A DNA stretch of 64,000 bases from B73-G16 sp964611295 (GTDB taxonomy: Bacteria; Desulfobacterota; B13-G15): positions 124,001 to 188,000 of the forward strand of contig CAZSWV010000002.1 of the NCBI GenBank assembly GCA_964611295.1. Reading direction: 5' to 3'. The translations under genes and the position numbers were made by a program. How positions within the stretch are numbered: the first letter of the stretch is position 1; each line of letters starts with the position of its first letter. The notes under the pieces are model-generated. The model saw only the letters and a list, made by a program, of their open reading frames with translations, had not been told where the DNA came from and ran no database searches. Positions 23,700-33,121 of the stretch are shown here, in pieces.

Positions 23700-26347
23700 C
23701 TTCCACAACAGTACTTATACTTCTTGCCACTTCCACAAGGACATGGGTCGTTCCTTCCAACCTTGGGGGTTTTCCTTTTTTGAGGGTAACGTGTAGGAAC
23801 TTGCGGGCTCATTTGGACCTCATGAGGTGAAAAGAAAGCGCGCGTAGCATGAAGGTTTACTGAGGGTGTACGTTCTAAAGAGGGAGCTTCATCTTTTTGG
23901 CTTATTCGGACGGCATAAAGCTTTCGTAAGCTATCTTCCTTAAACCGTTCTATCATCTCCAAGAACATGGCATATCCTTCTTTTTTGTACTGGACCAAAG
24001 GGTCTTTTTGGGCATACCCCCATAAACCTATGCCTTCGCGAAGATGATCCAAGTTCAAAAGGTGTTCCTTCCAATGACTATCGAGGGTATGTAGAAGCAA
24101 GTATCGCTCTATCTCCCTCATAAGGTCCTCACCTATAAGTCGCTCCTTTTCTTCATAGAAGGTCTTGGCATGGGCGGAAATCAAGCGGACTAGTTCCTCT
24201 GGTTTGGCTTTGGGCATGTGGTCTATCTCTAAAGGGAAAAAGAAGAGGTTCTTAAAAGCCTCTCTCAATCCCTCCCAATCCCACTCTTCGGGGGAGGCTT
24301 TGGGATCTATGTAGTTGTTCACCATTTCTTCGACAACTTCGTCCACCATCTGCATCACCAGTTCTTTTAAACCCTCTCCTTTCATAATACGGCGACGCAA
24401 GGAATAGACCACTTCCCTTTGTTGGTTCATCACGTTGTCATATTCGAGGAGGTGTTTCCTTATCTCAAAGTTGTGAAGTTCTACCCTCTTTTGCGCGTTT
24501 TCTATGGCTTTTGATATCAAAGGATGGGTTATCGGCTCACCATCTTTAACCCCTAACTTCTCCATTAACCTTTTCAAACGTTCACCTCCAAAGATCCTAA
24601 GCAAGTCGTCCTCTAGGGAAAGGTAAAACCGTGAAGAACCGGGATCTCCTTGGCGCCCTGCCCTTCCCCTGAGTTGATTGTCGATCCTACGGCTCTCGTG
24701 TCTTTCCGTACCTATTACGTGTAGTCCGCCCAACTTAACTACTAATTCTTTTTCCTTCTGGGTGATCTTCAAGGCCTCTTTATATGCTTCTTGGTAGGCC
24801 TTTTCATCAGCCCCTTCTCCTACCATCTTCTTTGCCAGGAACTTGGGATTACCGCCTAACAATATATCAGTCCCTCTACCTGCCATGTTGGTAGAGATGG
24901 TAACTGCCCCAAACCTTCCTGCTTGGGCTATTATCTCTGCTTCCTTTTCGTGGTGTTTGGCGTTTAACACATGGTGAGGTATGCCCCTGCGTTTCAACAT
25001 CTGGCTAAGACGTTCCGATTTTTCTATAGAGGTCGTTCCAACTAGTACAGGTCTTCCTATCTTATGGAGTTCTTCGATCTCCTTAACAACTGCCTCAAAT
25101 TTCTCCCTTTCGGTCTTAAAGATCACATCCGGATAATTGGTCCTTATTAGGGGCCTATTTGTAGGAATTACCACTACGTCTAAGTTATATATCTTCTTGA
25201 ATTCAAGGGCCTCAGTATCCGCCGTACCAGTCATTCCAGCTAATTTTTTGTACATCCTAAAGTAGTTTTGAAAGGTTATAGTAGCAAGGGTCTGATTTTC
25301 ACGTTCTATCGGTACCCCTTCTTTTGCCTCAATTGCTTGATGGAGGCCATCAGACCACCTGCGTCCAGGCATTAACCTTCCAGTAAATTCATCAACTATA
25401 ATCACCTTACCATCTTTTACTACATAATCCCTGTCTCTCTTGAAGAGGTAATGGGCCTTCAAGGCTTGATGTACGTGGTGCACAAGGTCTATATGCCGAG
25501 GATCATAAAGGTTATCAACTCCTAATAACTCCTCTACTCTACTTACCCCTTCTTCTGTTAAGGCAACTGTTCTCGACTTCTCGTCTATAGTAAAATGAAT
25601 ATCCTTCTTTAAGTAAGGGATAATCCTATTGATGTGATAATATTTCTCTGTTGATTCCTCTGCAGGACCCGATATGATCAATGGGGTACGTGCTTCGTCT
25701 ATTAGAATAGAGTCCACTTCGTCGATTATCGCATAAAAATGCCCCCGCTGGACACAATCTTCTATAGAAAACTTCAAGTTATCCCTTAAATAGTCGAAAC
25801 CGAACTCATTGTTCGTCCCGTATGTAATGTCGGCAAGGTATGATTTTTTCCTTTCCCGGTCGTCCATATCGTGGGTAATGACGCCTACCTCCAATCCCAA
25901 AAAGCGGTAGATCACCCCCATCCATTCAGCATCTCTACGGGCTAAGTAGTCGTTGACTGTAACTATATGTACCCCTTTGCCCAACAAGGCGTTGAGGTAT
26001 GCCGGCATTGTCGCTACTAAGGTTTTCCCTTCTCCGGTGGCCATTTCGGCGATTTTCCCTTGGTGTAAAACGATGGCCCCCATGAGTTGGACATCGAAAG
26101 GCCTCTCGCCCAAGGTCCTCCTGGCCACTTCCCTCACAACAGCATAGGCCTCAGGAAGGAGGCTATCTAGGCTTTCGCCCCTTTCGATGCGTTCCTTGAA
26201 TTCAGCCGTTTTGGCCTTAAGACGGTAATCAGGGAGTTTCATCATTTGAGGCTCAAGGGAATTTATTCTCTCTACGATGGGGATCAACTTCTTCAATTCC
26301 CTTTCGTTCTTGGTACCGAAGATCTTCTTTAACAAGCCACCTACCAT
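23696..26347 (-). CDS. secA: Preprotein translocase ATPase SecA
   Basis: Encodes an 883-residue SecA motor that pushes proteins through SecYEG. The N-terminal ATPase has MATGEGKTLVATMP (Walker A) and VDSILIDEARTP. The second nucleotide fold has ISTNMAGRGTDILLGG and RRIDNQLRGRAGRQGDPGSSRFYLS. The C-terminal zinc tail CPCGSGKKYKYCC, which contacts SecB or ribosomes, is present. It is co-transcribed with argJ by ATGA overlap, an unusual pairing. Confidence 0.98.
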   Translation of the reverse strand: MVGGLLKKIFGTKNERELKKLIPIVERINSLEPQMMKLPDYRLKAKTAEFKERIERGESLDSLLPEAYAVVREVARRTLGERPFDVQLMGAIVLHQGKIAEMATGEGKTLVATMPAYLNALLGKGVHIVTVNDYLARRDAEWMGVIYRFLGLEVGVITHDMDDRERKKSYLADITYGTNNEFGFDYLRDNLKFSIEDCVQRGHFYAIIDEVDSILIDEARTPLIISGPAEESTEKYYHINRIIPYLKKDIHFTIDEKSRTVALTEEGVSRVEELLGVDNLYDPRHIDLVHHVHQALKAHYLFKRDRDYVVKDGKVIIVDEFTGRLMPGRRWSDGLHQAIEAKEGVPIERENQTLATITFQNYFRMYKKLAGMTGTADTEALEFKKIYNLDVVVIPTNRPLIRTNYPDVIFKTEREKFEAVVKEIEELHKIGRPVLVGTTSIEKSERLSQMLKRRGIPHHVLNAKHHEKEAEIIAQAGRFGAVTISTNMAGRGTDILLGGNPKFLAKKMVGEGADEKAYQEAYKEALKITQKEKELVVKLGGLHVIGTERHESRRIDNQLRGRAGRQGDPGSSRFYLSLEDDLLRIFGGERLKRLMEKLGVKDGEPITHPLISKAIENAQKRVELHNFEIRKHLLEYDNVMNQQREVVYSLRRRIMKGEGLKELVMQMVDEVVEEMVNNYIDPKASPEEWDWEGLREAFKNLFFFPLEIDHMPKAKPEELVRLISAHAKTFYEEKERLIGEDLMREIERYLLLHTLDSHWKEHLLNLDHLREGIGLWGYAQKDPLVQYKKEGYAMFLEMIERFKEDSLRKLYAVRISQKDEAPSLERTPSVNLHATRAFFSPHEVQMSPQVPTRYPQKRKTPKVGRNDPCPCGSGKKYKYCCGR

Positions 26348-26419
26348 TGTCCCTACCTCTTTTCGAAGGCAAAAGATCCCATTAGTTAAATTTTCTAACT
26401 TTCCTCAGGCAAAGGGAAG

Positions 26420-27274
26420 CTAGTGCATGACATAACGAAGGGGATCTACAGGTTGTTTCCTCACCCATATCTCATAATGGAGATGAGGACCGGTCGAACG
26501 ACCTGAATTGCCCACAAGTCCTATCTTCTGCCCCCGATATACCCTTTCGCCTTCTTTCACCAATACCTTGGCCAAGTGCCCATATACTGTTTCGATACCA
26601 TAACCATGCTCGATCCGCATGGCAAGCCCTAAGAACTTGTCATCCCATATTTTCTTCACCCTCCCATCTGCAGGGGCAAGGATAGGTGCCCCATATGGGG
26701 CTGATATATCTATTCCTGTATGGAATTCCTTGCGCTCTGTAAAAGGATTTGTCCTGACACCGAATCCCGAAGTTACCATGCCTCTGAGCGGCCACATCGA
26801 AGGCATAAGGCGTTCTTCTTTGAGCTTTTTCTCAAGAAGCCTTTGCAGTTGTTCAAGGTTCTCTACCCTCCTTTGGGCCTCCTTTATCAACTCCTCCAAG
26901 GCCTCCTCATCCAGAAGGTCAACACCCACACCACCTTCATTTGCCCTTTTTAGGGAAACTCGTTCTACATCCGTCTTTAACGTTTTGCCCCTTACAAGAC
27001 GTTGCAATCGTTCTTCCAGCTGCCTTAAAGCCGCCAGTTCGTTTGCCAATAACCCTATCCTCTCCTGATAGAACTGCACCTGTTGGGCCATTTCTTGCTT
27101 TGTGGTTTCAAGGTGTTTATGTTTTCTCCAATAATCACATAATAAAAAAGGAAAAGAAATAAGCGATACACAACCTGCAATAAACACCCCTAAAAATACT
27201 AAAAGAAACCCACGGCCTAAGGTAAACTTCTTTACTTCAAAATCCTTCCCGAATATCCAAATGGTATACTTCAT
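26420..27274 (-). CDS. M23-family (LytM-type) murein endopeptidase-like membrane protein
   Basis: Encodes about 284 residues: a short cytoplasmic start, one membrane helix (about residues 20-42), a coiled coil (KHLETTKQEMAQQ to EELIKEAQRRV) and a C-terminal LytM domain. Zinc ligands are visible in HTGIDISAP and PHLHYEIWV, so it may be active on peptidoglycan cross-bridges. I chose the ATG at 27274 because family members begin near KYTIWIFG. ATG codons at 27286 and 27295 and a TTG at 27301 are possible. None has a clear Shine-Dalgarno. It could also be an amidase activator. Confidence 0.88.
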   Translation of the reverse strand: MKYTIWIFGKDFEVKKFTLGRGFLLVFLGVFIAGCVSLISFPFLLCDYWRKHKHLETTKQEMAQQVQFYQERIGLLANELAALRQLEERLQRLVRGKTLKTDVERVSLKRANEGGVGVDLLDEEALEELIKEAQRRVENLEQLQRLLEKKLKEERLMPSMWPLRGMVTSGFGVRTNPFTERKEFHTGIDISAPYGAPILAPADGRVKKIWDDKFLGLAMRIEHGYGIETVYGHLAKVLVKEGERVYRGQKIGLVGNSGRSTGPHLHYEIWVRKQPVDPLRYVMH

Positions 27275-27478
27275 TTCCGAGGACATTGTTTCCATTAACA
27301 AATCAAAAAAACGTTGTCAAGCACGAAATGTTTGTTAAATTCTTTTAATCAAAATGTTCTGAATCTCACAATCTTTTCATTGAGAAATTATGATCTGAAA
27401 GAATTCGCATCTATAAAACTGAATCGAAAAAATTGAGGATGGAAGGCATAGGGGGTTTGGTTTTAGAATTTTTATGAG

Positions 27479-28150
27479 ATGAACGTGGGTCCTGATGATA
27501 AATTGAAGGCTGTGCTATCGGAGGTTTTTTCAAGGCTTTTTAAATTTTATGGGGAATTACCTGAACCTGTGGGCACGCCCTTTGAGGTGTTGGTAAAGAC
27601 CTTATTGTCGCAAAACACCAACGATAGAAACCGCGACAAGGCATATCAAGCCCTGAGGGACCGCTTTCCGGACTGGAGGAGTTTGCAGGATGCTTCAGAA
27701 GAAGAGATAGCCCAGTGTTTACGTCCAGCAGGCTTAAATCGGCAAAGGGCGAAGCGCCTTAAAGCTATAGTCGAGCATATCTTAAAAGGCAGATTTTCTC
27801 CGACACTAAGTGAACTATGTGAAATGCAACAAACGGAAGCCTTAGGATGGCTTAGAAGATTGCCAGGCATTGGTCCAAAAACCGCCATGTGTGTTTTAGC
27901 TTTTGGATGTAAAAGAGACCTATTCCCTGTAGATACCCATATCCTGCGTATAACGAAGAGGTTAGGGATAATACCCCCGCAAACTAGTTTAGAAAAGGCC
28001 CATGAATTATTGGCCCCCTTGGTTCCAAAGGGACACGCCAGACAACTTCACTTGCTCTTAATTCGCTTTGGCAGGGAAATCTGTAAAGCACGAAGGCCCC
28101 TCTGTGGCTATTGTCTGTTCCCTGAGTTTTGTTTATATCCTCATAAATGA
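27479..28150 (+). CDS. nth: Endonuclease III-like DNA glycosylase/AP lyase
   Basis: Encodes a 223-residue base-excision repair enzyme. The helix-hairpin-helix is LPGIGPKTAMCVL with the catalytic lysine, and the catalytic aspartate is in FPVDTHILRI. The iron-sulfur loop C-x6-C-x2-C-x5-C closes the protein (CKARRPLCGYC then C five residues on). It overlaps mfd by ATGA, linking base-excision repair with transcription-coupled repair. The divergent 177-base region to the M23 gene holds promoters for both but no clear consensus for nth. Confidence 0.95.
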   Translation: MNVGPDDKLKAVLSEVFSRLFKFYGELPEPVGTPFEVLVKTLLSQNTNDRNRDKAYQALRDRFPDWRSLQDASEEEIAQCLRPAGLNRQRAKRLKAIVEHILKGRFSPTLSELCEMQQTEALGWLRRLPGIGPKTAMCVLAFGCKRDLFPVDTHILRITKRLGIIPPQTSLEKAHELLAPLVPKGHARQLHLLLIRFGREICKARRPLCGYCLFPEFCLYPHK

Positions 28151-31100
28151 ACAAAAGCATCAAAAAAATGAGCGTCAGGAACCAATCAGAAGAAATTATA
28201 CTTCAAAAATGCCTACACGAACTCAACTGTAATAGACTGGTCACAATCAAAGGGTTATCAACTGGAGCACTAGGACTAATGCTTTCCCAACTTTTTGAGA
28301 TTTTAAACGGCATTGTTATTACTCCTAGTGAAGAAAAAGCTGAAGAACTTGAAAGCAATATTAACTTTTTTTCGCAAAGACGCATATCGCAAATCTTATC
28401 ACCTGATCCTTATGGAATTTTAGAGCGAGAGCTATCCGCAATGGGAGCACTTTACAGATTCTTCTCAGGCGATATAAGAACGATAGTAACCACCCCTCAA
28501 GGTTTGTTATTAAAGGTACCCTCTGAGGATAAATTAAGATCAAGTACCTTTTCAATTTCTGTAGGAAGAGAAGAAAACCGACAAAGGATTATAGAGAGGT
28601 TGATAGAACTAGGGTACGAAAGGGTACCAATGGTAGAAATCCCTGGCGAATTCAGCCTGAGGGGTGCCATTTTAGACATATATCCCCCGGGCTCTGATAA
28701 TCCGTTAAGGATCGAGTTCCATGACGAATATGTGGAGTCCATACGGCTTTTCGATGTGAGGACACAACGTTCAATCCGTTTCCTGGAGAAAGCGGATATC
28801 GGAGCTGCAAGGTTAGAGGGTGAAAAAACGTTGTTGAGTAGCTTATATGGTGTGGTGGTAATGGTGGATCCTGAGGAAGTTCTAGAAGAGATCCGAAACC
28901 TTGAAGAAGCCGAAGGCAGGCAGATACTAAGGGTTTTGGAGGAGCTTCCTCGCATTTTGATTAACCCTATGATCGCCAAAGGCGCAGAGCTTCATGTAGA
29001 AACCCATAAAGTCACGGGGTTGCGTGAAAAGGTATTGGCAAAAGGGCTGAGCGCTTTAGCGTCTTTCTTGTCAGACTACCTCGCAGAAGGATATGAGATC
29101 CACCTTGTTTCTTCTACTCCTTATCAAACCGAAAGGCTGAAAGAGCTTCTTAAGGATTATGGGTTCACCTTTGACGGCTATAAAGAGTACATAAGCTTTG
29201 AAACTGGGGAACTTACTGAAGGATTCGTCTGGCCTTCTCTGAGATTGCTTTATATAACGGAATTGGAGATCTTTGGAAAAAGGGTCACCTCAAAGAGCAA
29301 AAGGCCACAGGAAAAACGCAGTGCCTTGTCTTCCATATCCATAGAAGACCTCACACCAGGCGATTACGTGGTCCATGTAGATTATGGCATTGGGATATTT
29401 AGGGGCTTAAAGAGGTTGGACGTCAACGGACTAAAGGACTTCTTGATGATCGAATATGAAGGGGGTGACAAACTTTACGTTCCAGTAGAACGACTCAATT
29501 TAATCCACAAATGGATAGGTCCCTCGGACCATCCTCCTAAACTTTCACGTCTTGGCGGAACCTCCTGGCAGCGCTTGAAAATCCGGACAAAGAAGGCTGT
29601 TGCTGAAGTAGCTAGAGAACTCCTTGAACTATACGTACAACGTAAGACCTCGGTTGGCTTTGCCTTTAGCCCACCCGATCCGCTCTTTCGCGAATTCGAA
29701 GCTACTTTCCCCTATGAGGAAACACCCGACCAATTGGAAGCTATCGAGGCGGTTTTAAGGGATATGACCTCTCCCTACCCTATGGACCGTTTAATATGCG
29801 GGGATGTGGGCTTTGGGAAAACAGAAGTAGCTATAAGGGCTGCCTTTAAGGCCGTTATGGACAACAAACAGGTAGCGGTGTTGGTGCCGACCACTGTATT
29901 AGCTGAACAACATCTCCGCACTTTTAGGGAACGCTTTGAAAGATACCCTATTGTCGTTGAATCCCTCAGCCGGTTTAAGACCCCGCGTGAGCAAAAAGAA
30001 ATCCTAAAGAGGTTAAAAGCAGGTAAGATCGACGTAATCATCGGAACTCATAGACTTTTACAAAAGGATGTGGAGTTTAAAGATTTGGGATTGTTGATCG
30101 TAGATGAAGAACAAAGGTTTGGCGTGAAACACAAAGAAAGGTTAAAGGAACTTAAGAGAAACGTAGATTGTCTTACCTTAACTGCAACTCCCATTCCCCG
30201 TACCTTACAGATGGCCTTGATCGGTATCAAGGAAATTAGTCTAATAACCACTCCTCCTCCAGAACGTCAGCCTATTAAGACGCGAATAATCCCTTTTGAT
30301 AAAAAGCTCATTAGAAAAGCCATCCTTTTTGAAATAGAGCGAGGAGGCCAGGTGTTTTTCATCCATAATAGGGTAGCTGATATCTTTAACCTTAAACGGC
30401 AACTCGAAGAGATAGTGCCAGAAGCCCAAATCGGTGTGGCTCATGGTCAAATGTCCTCCAAAGACCTTGAAAAGGTAATGTATAAGTTCGTGACAGGTCA
30501 GATAAATGTGTTGCTCTGTACCAGCATTGTGGAATTGGGGTTAGACATACCTAATGCCAATACGATCATCGTCAACGAAGCCCATACTTTTGGCCTAGCT
30601 GATTTATATCAATTGAGAGGCAGGGTAGGTAGGTCCTGGAAGAAGGCCTTCGCTTATTTTATAGTCCCCTCAACAGACCTCCTCACTAAGGATGCTAGGC
30701 GACGTTTGAAGGCCCTTGAGGAATTTACAGAACTTGGGTCCGGTTTCAAACTTGCTATGAAGGACTTGGAGATTAGGGGGGCGGGTACCTTATTTGGGCA
30801 TAGACAATCGGGGCATGTGTTCGACGTAGGTTTTGAACTCTACCAAAAGCTCTTAGAGGAAACCTTGAGGGAACTTAAAGGGGAAAAACCCCGGCCTTTA
30901 ACCCCTGAAATCAACATCCCCATCGAGGCTTACATACCAGCGGATTACATAGAGTCGGACGCGGAGAGGTTATTGGTCTACAGAAGGCTTTCAATGGTAG
31001 AGGATTCTCAGGAATTAGAGGAGATAAAGGAAGAATTAAAAGACCGCTATGGTCCTATCCCCGCCCCACTGAAGGGACTGTTAGAGGTTATATCGCTTAA

Positions 31101-31341
31101 GCTAAAACTCCAAAAGCTTGGAATAAGAAGGTTAGACTTTACAGGTGAAGGATTAAGGTTAAAGTTCTTGCCAGATTCGCCTTTTAGGGAACTTGTACTC
31201 TCCAAAGCGATAAAAGAGAGTAACACAAAAGTAGTTTCTTCAGACGAACTTATAGTAAAACTAAAAGGAGATTGGAAGAAATTCCTTTTAAGGGTAGAAT
31301 CATGGGTGGAAAACCCCATGGCAATAGGGGGCGAAAGATGA
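28147..31341 (+). CDS. mfd: Transcription-repair coupling factor Mfd
   Basis: Encodes a 1064-residue translocase that removes RNA polymerase stalled at lesions and recruits UvrA. The N-terminal UvrB-like domains (about residues 1-330) are present. The RNA-polymerase-interacting domain starts at GDYVVHVDYGIGIF. The RecG-like motor has CGDVGFGKTEVAIRAA, VDEEQRFGVKHKE and LTATPIPRTLQMA. The C-terminal regulatory domain starts around PRPLTPEINIPIEAYIP. It is slightly shorter than E. coli Mfd but all domains are recognisable. It is coupled to nth and to the next chaperone gene. Confidence 0.97.
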   Translation: MNKSIKKMSVRNQSEEIILQKCLHELNCNRLVTIKGLSTGALGLMLSQLFEILNGIVITPSEEKAEELESNINFFSQRRISQILSPDPYGILERELSAMGALYRFFSGDIRTIVTTPQGLLLKVPSEDKLRSSTFSISVGREENRQRIIERLIELGYERVPMVEIPGEFSLRGAILDIYPPGSDNPLRIEFHDEYVESIRLFDVRTQRSIRFLEKADIGAARLEGEKTLLSSLYGVVVMVDPEEVLEEIRNLEEAEGRQILRVLEELPRILINPMIAKGAELHVETHKVTGLREKVLAKGLSALASFLSDYLAEGYEIHLVSSTPYQTERLKELLKDYGFTFDGYKEYISFETGELTEGFVWPSLRLLYITELEIFGKRVTSKSKRPQEKRSALSSISIEDLTPGDYVVHVDYGIGIFRGLKRLDVNGLKDFLMIEYEGGDKLYVPVERLNLIHKWIGPSDHPPKLSRLGGTSWQRLKIRTKKAVAEVARELLELYVQRKTSVGFAFSPPDPLFREFEATFPYEETPDQLEAIEAVLRDMTSPYPMDRLICGDVGFGKTEVAIRAAFKAVMDNKQVAVLVPTTVLAEQHLRTFRERFERYPIVVESLSRFKTPREQKEILKRLKAGKIDVIIGTHRLLQKDVEFKDLGLLIVDEEQRFGVKHKERLKELKRNVDCLTLTATPIPRTLQMALIGIKEISLITTPPPERQPIKTRIIPFDKKLIRKAILFEIERGGQVFFIHNRVADIFNLKRQLEEIVPEAQIGVAHGQMSSKDLEKVMYKFVTGQINVLLCTSIVELGLDIPNANTIIVNEAHTFGLADLYQLRGRVGRSWKKAFAYFIVPSTDLLTKDARRRLKALEEFTELGSGFKLAMKDLEIRGAGTLFGHRQSGHVFDVGFELYQKLLEETLRELKGEKPRPLTPEINIPIEAYIPADYIESDAERLLVYRRLSMVEDSQELEEIKEELKDRYGPIPAPLKGLLEVISLKLKLQKLGIRRLDFTGEGLRLKFLPDSPFRELVLSKAIKESNTKVVSSDELIVKLKGDWKKFLLRVESWVENPMAIGGER

Positions 31342-32180
31342 AAAGAAACCGGTTGTTCTTGATCTTGGCCTTGGCGGTGAGTCTAAGCCATTGCACAAAA
31401 AAGGAGGAAAAACCTCAAGTCCTTGCTAGGATTGAAAACCGGACGATCACTATCGAAGATTTCCGCAGGGAAATTGAATCCCTGCCGGAGTTTTTTAAAC
31501 CACTCTTGGTAGAACCCAAGGCCAAAAAGGAGTTCCTAGGGAAATTGATCGATAGGGAGATATTGATATTGGAAGCTGAAAAGGCAGGTATCGATAAACG
31601 AGAAGACGTAATGCGGAAGATTGAAGAATGTCGCAGAGGGGTGATACTAGAAGCCTTTATTTCTGAAATCATGGCCGGCAAAGACGAAGTCACCGATGAA
31701 GAGGCCAAGAAATACTATGACGAACATAAAGAGGAGTTCCAACTAGGCGAAAGGATACGAGTAAGACATATCGTTGTGAAAACACTAGAAGAAGCCCAAG
31801 AGATCAAAAAGCGACTTGAAAGAGGGGAAGATTTTGCAGAGTTAGCCCGTAAATACTCCATCAGCCCAGCTGCCAAATGGGGAGGTGATCTTGGTTATAT
31901 TCAACGTGGACAGGTGGGAAAGGAATTCGAAAAGGCCGCTTTCTCCTTAAAGAAACCGGGCGATATCAGCGATATAGTGAAGACTACTTTTGGATACCAC
32001 ATAATCAAATTGGAAGACCGTAAACCTCCACAACAACTTAGCTTCGAAGAAGTAAAAGACAAAATCAAAAATCGCTTGAAAGAAGAAAAGAGAAGCAAGA
32101 TTTTGGAAGAATACCTTAAAAAGGCAAAAAAATCGTACAAAATAGAGGTAAACGAGGACCTGTTGGAGAACAATCCATGA
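31338..32180 (+). CDS. Parvulin-type peptidyl-prolyl isomerase, putative lipoprotein
   Basis: Encodes a 280-residue exported foldase. The ATG at 31338 overlaps the mfd stop by 4 bases and opens with a signal sequence (KRNRLFLILALAVSLSHC). The cysteine could be lipidated, although the residue before it is H rather than the usual G, A or S. A SurA-like N-terminal helical domain precedes one rotamase domain (IRVRHIVVKTLEEAQE, GEDFAELARKYSISPAAKWGGDLGYIQ). It resembles PrsA/PpiC proteins that assist folding of exported proteins. A second chaperone gene follows by ATGA overlap. Confidence 0.9.
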   Translation: MKRNRLFLILALAVSLSHCTKKEEKPQVLARIENRTITIEDFRREIESLPEFFKPLLVEPKAKKEFLGKLIDREILILEAEKAGIDKREDVMRKIEECRRGVILEAFISEIMAGKDEVTDEEAKKYYDEHKEEFQLGERIRVRHIVVKTLEEAQEIKKRLERGEDFAELARKYSISPAAKWGGDLGYIQRGQVGKEFEKAAFSLKKPGDISDIVKTTFGYHIIKLEDRKPPQQLSFEEVKDKIKNRLKEEKRSKILEEYLKKAKKSYKIEVNEDLLENNP

Positions 32181-33121
32181 AAAAAAAACTTCTATTAACG
32201 ATCCTAACTGCTCTTTTGTCCATAAAAAATTCGCTTATTGCCAAAGCGGACATAGTTGAAAAGATAGTTGGAACAATCAACGAAGAAGCCTTTACAGTAC
32301 AAGACTTACTAAAATTATCCCCTTGCTACGGCATAAAGTTAGAAAAAGGCGAAAACTCCTTGGATTATGTTTTAAAGAAAGAAGACTTTTTAAAGAAAAT
32401 ATGGGAAAGATTGGTTGAAGAAAGGATATTAGAAATTGAAACAAAACGCTTAGGAATTTATGCCAAAAAAGAAGACATAGACAAGGTTATTGACGAAATT
32501 AAAAAACAACAAGGAATAAAGGACGAAGAATTTTATAGAAAACTAGAAGAACTAGGTTTTTCACGAGAAGGATATGAATGCTATATCAAAAATCAAATTA
32601 ACAAATCCAGAATCATAGAAGCCATTATTAAGCCACGAGTTAACATTGATGATCAACAACTAAGAGTCTTTTACGACTCACATAGCGAAAGATATAAAGC
32701 ACCAAAGAGCTTATGTTTATTACAGATATTTATTACGTCAAAAGATGATAAAAAAGAAACTGAAAAAAGGGTCGAATTTGTGCTTGACAAAATTTTTCAA
32801 GGAGAGGATTTCTTTATTTTAGCTAAACATTTTTCTGATAACCCTTCAGAAGTAGATTTGGGGTGTCTGAGCTCTGAAGAGATGGCACCTGGTTTGTGGG
32901 AGGATTTGGAATCAGTGCGGGTAGGTCAACCCTATGTATTGGAAACTGAAGAAGGTGTTTTTATCTTTTTGGTAAATCGCAAAGAAGAGTCGCAACTCTT
33001 ACCCTTTGAGAAAGTTAAGCAAAAGGTATTTGATGATCTTTACATGGAAAAACTTGAGGAAGAGTACAGGAAGTGGTTGAATGAAGCGAAAGCAAGACTT
33101 CGCATCCGAGAGTTTTTGTAG
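32177..33121 (+). CDS. SurA-like periplasmic chaperone with a degenerate rotamase domain
   Basis: Encodes 314 residues with a signal peptide (LLLTILTALLSIKNSLIAKA). The SurA-type N-terminal domain (VGTINEEAFTVQDLL, ERLVEERILEIETKRLGI, EELGFSREGYECYIKNQI) is followed by one parvulin-like domain (LCLLQIFITSKDD, DFFILAKHFSDNPSEVDLGCL). The rotamase histidines are not obvious, so it may be chaperone only. Outer-membrane protein biogenesis is the likely role by homology. It is more AT-rich than mfd. pdxA begins inside its last 41 bases. Confidence 0.82.
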   Translation: MKKKLLLTILTALLSIKNSLIAKADIVEKIVGTINEEAFTVQDLLKLSPCYGIKLEKGENSLDYVLKKEDFLKKIWERLVEERILEIETKRLGIYAKKEDIDKVIDEIKKQQGIKDEEFYRKLEELGFSREGYECYIKNQINKSRIIEAIIKPRVNIDDQQLRVFYDSHSERYKAPKSLCLLQIFITSKDDKKETEKRVEFVLDKIFQGEDFFILAKHFSDNPSEVDLGCLSSEEMAPGLWEDLESVRVGQPYVLETEEGVFIFLVNRKEESQLLPFEKVKQKVFDDLYMEKLEEEYRKWLNEAKARLRIREFL

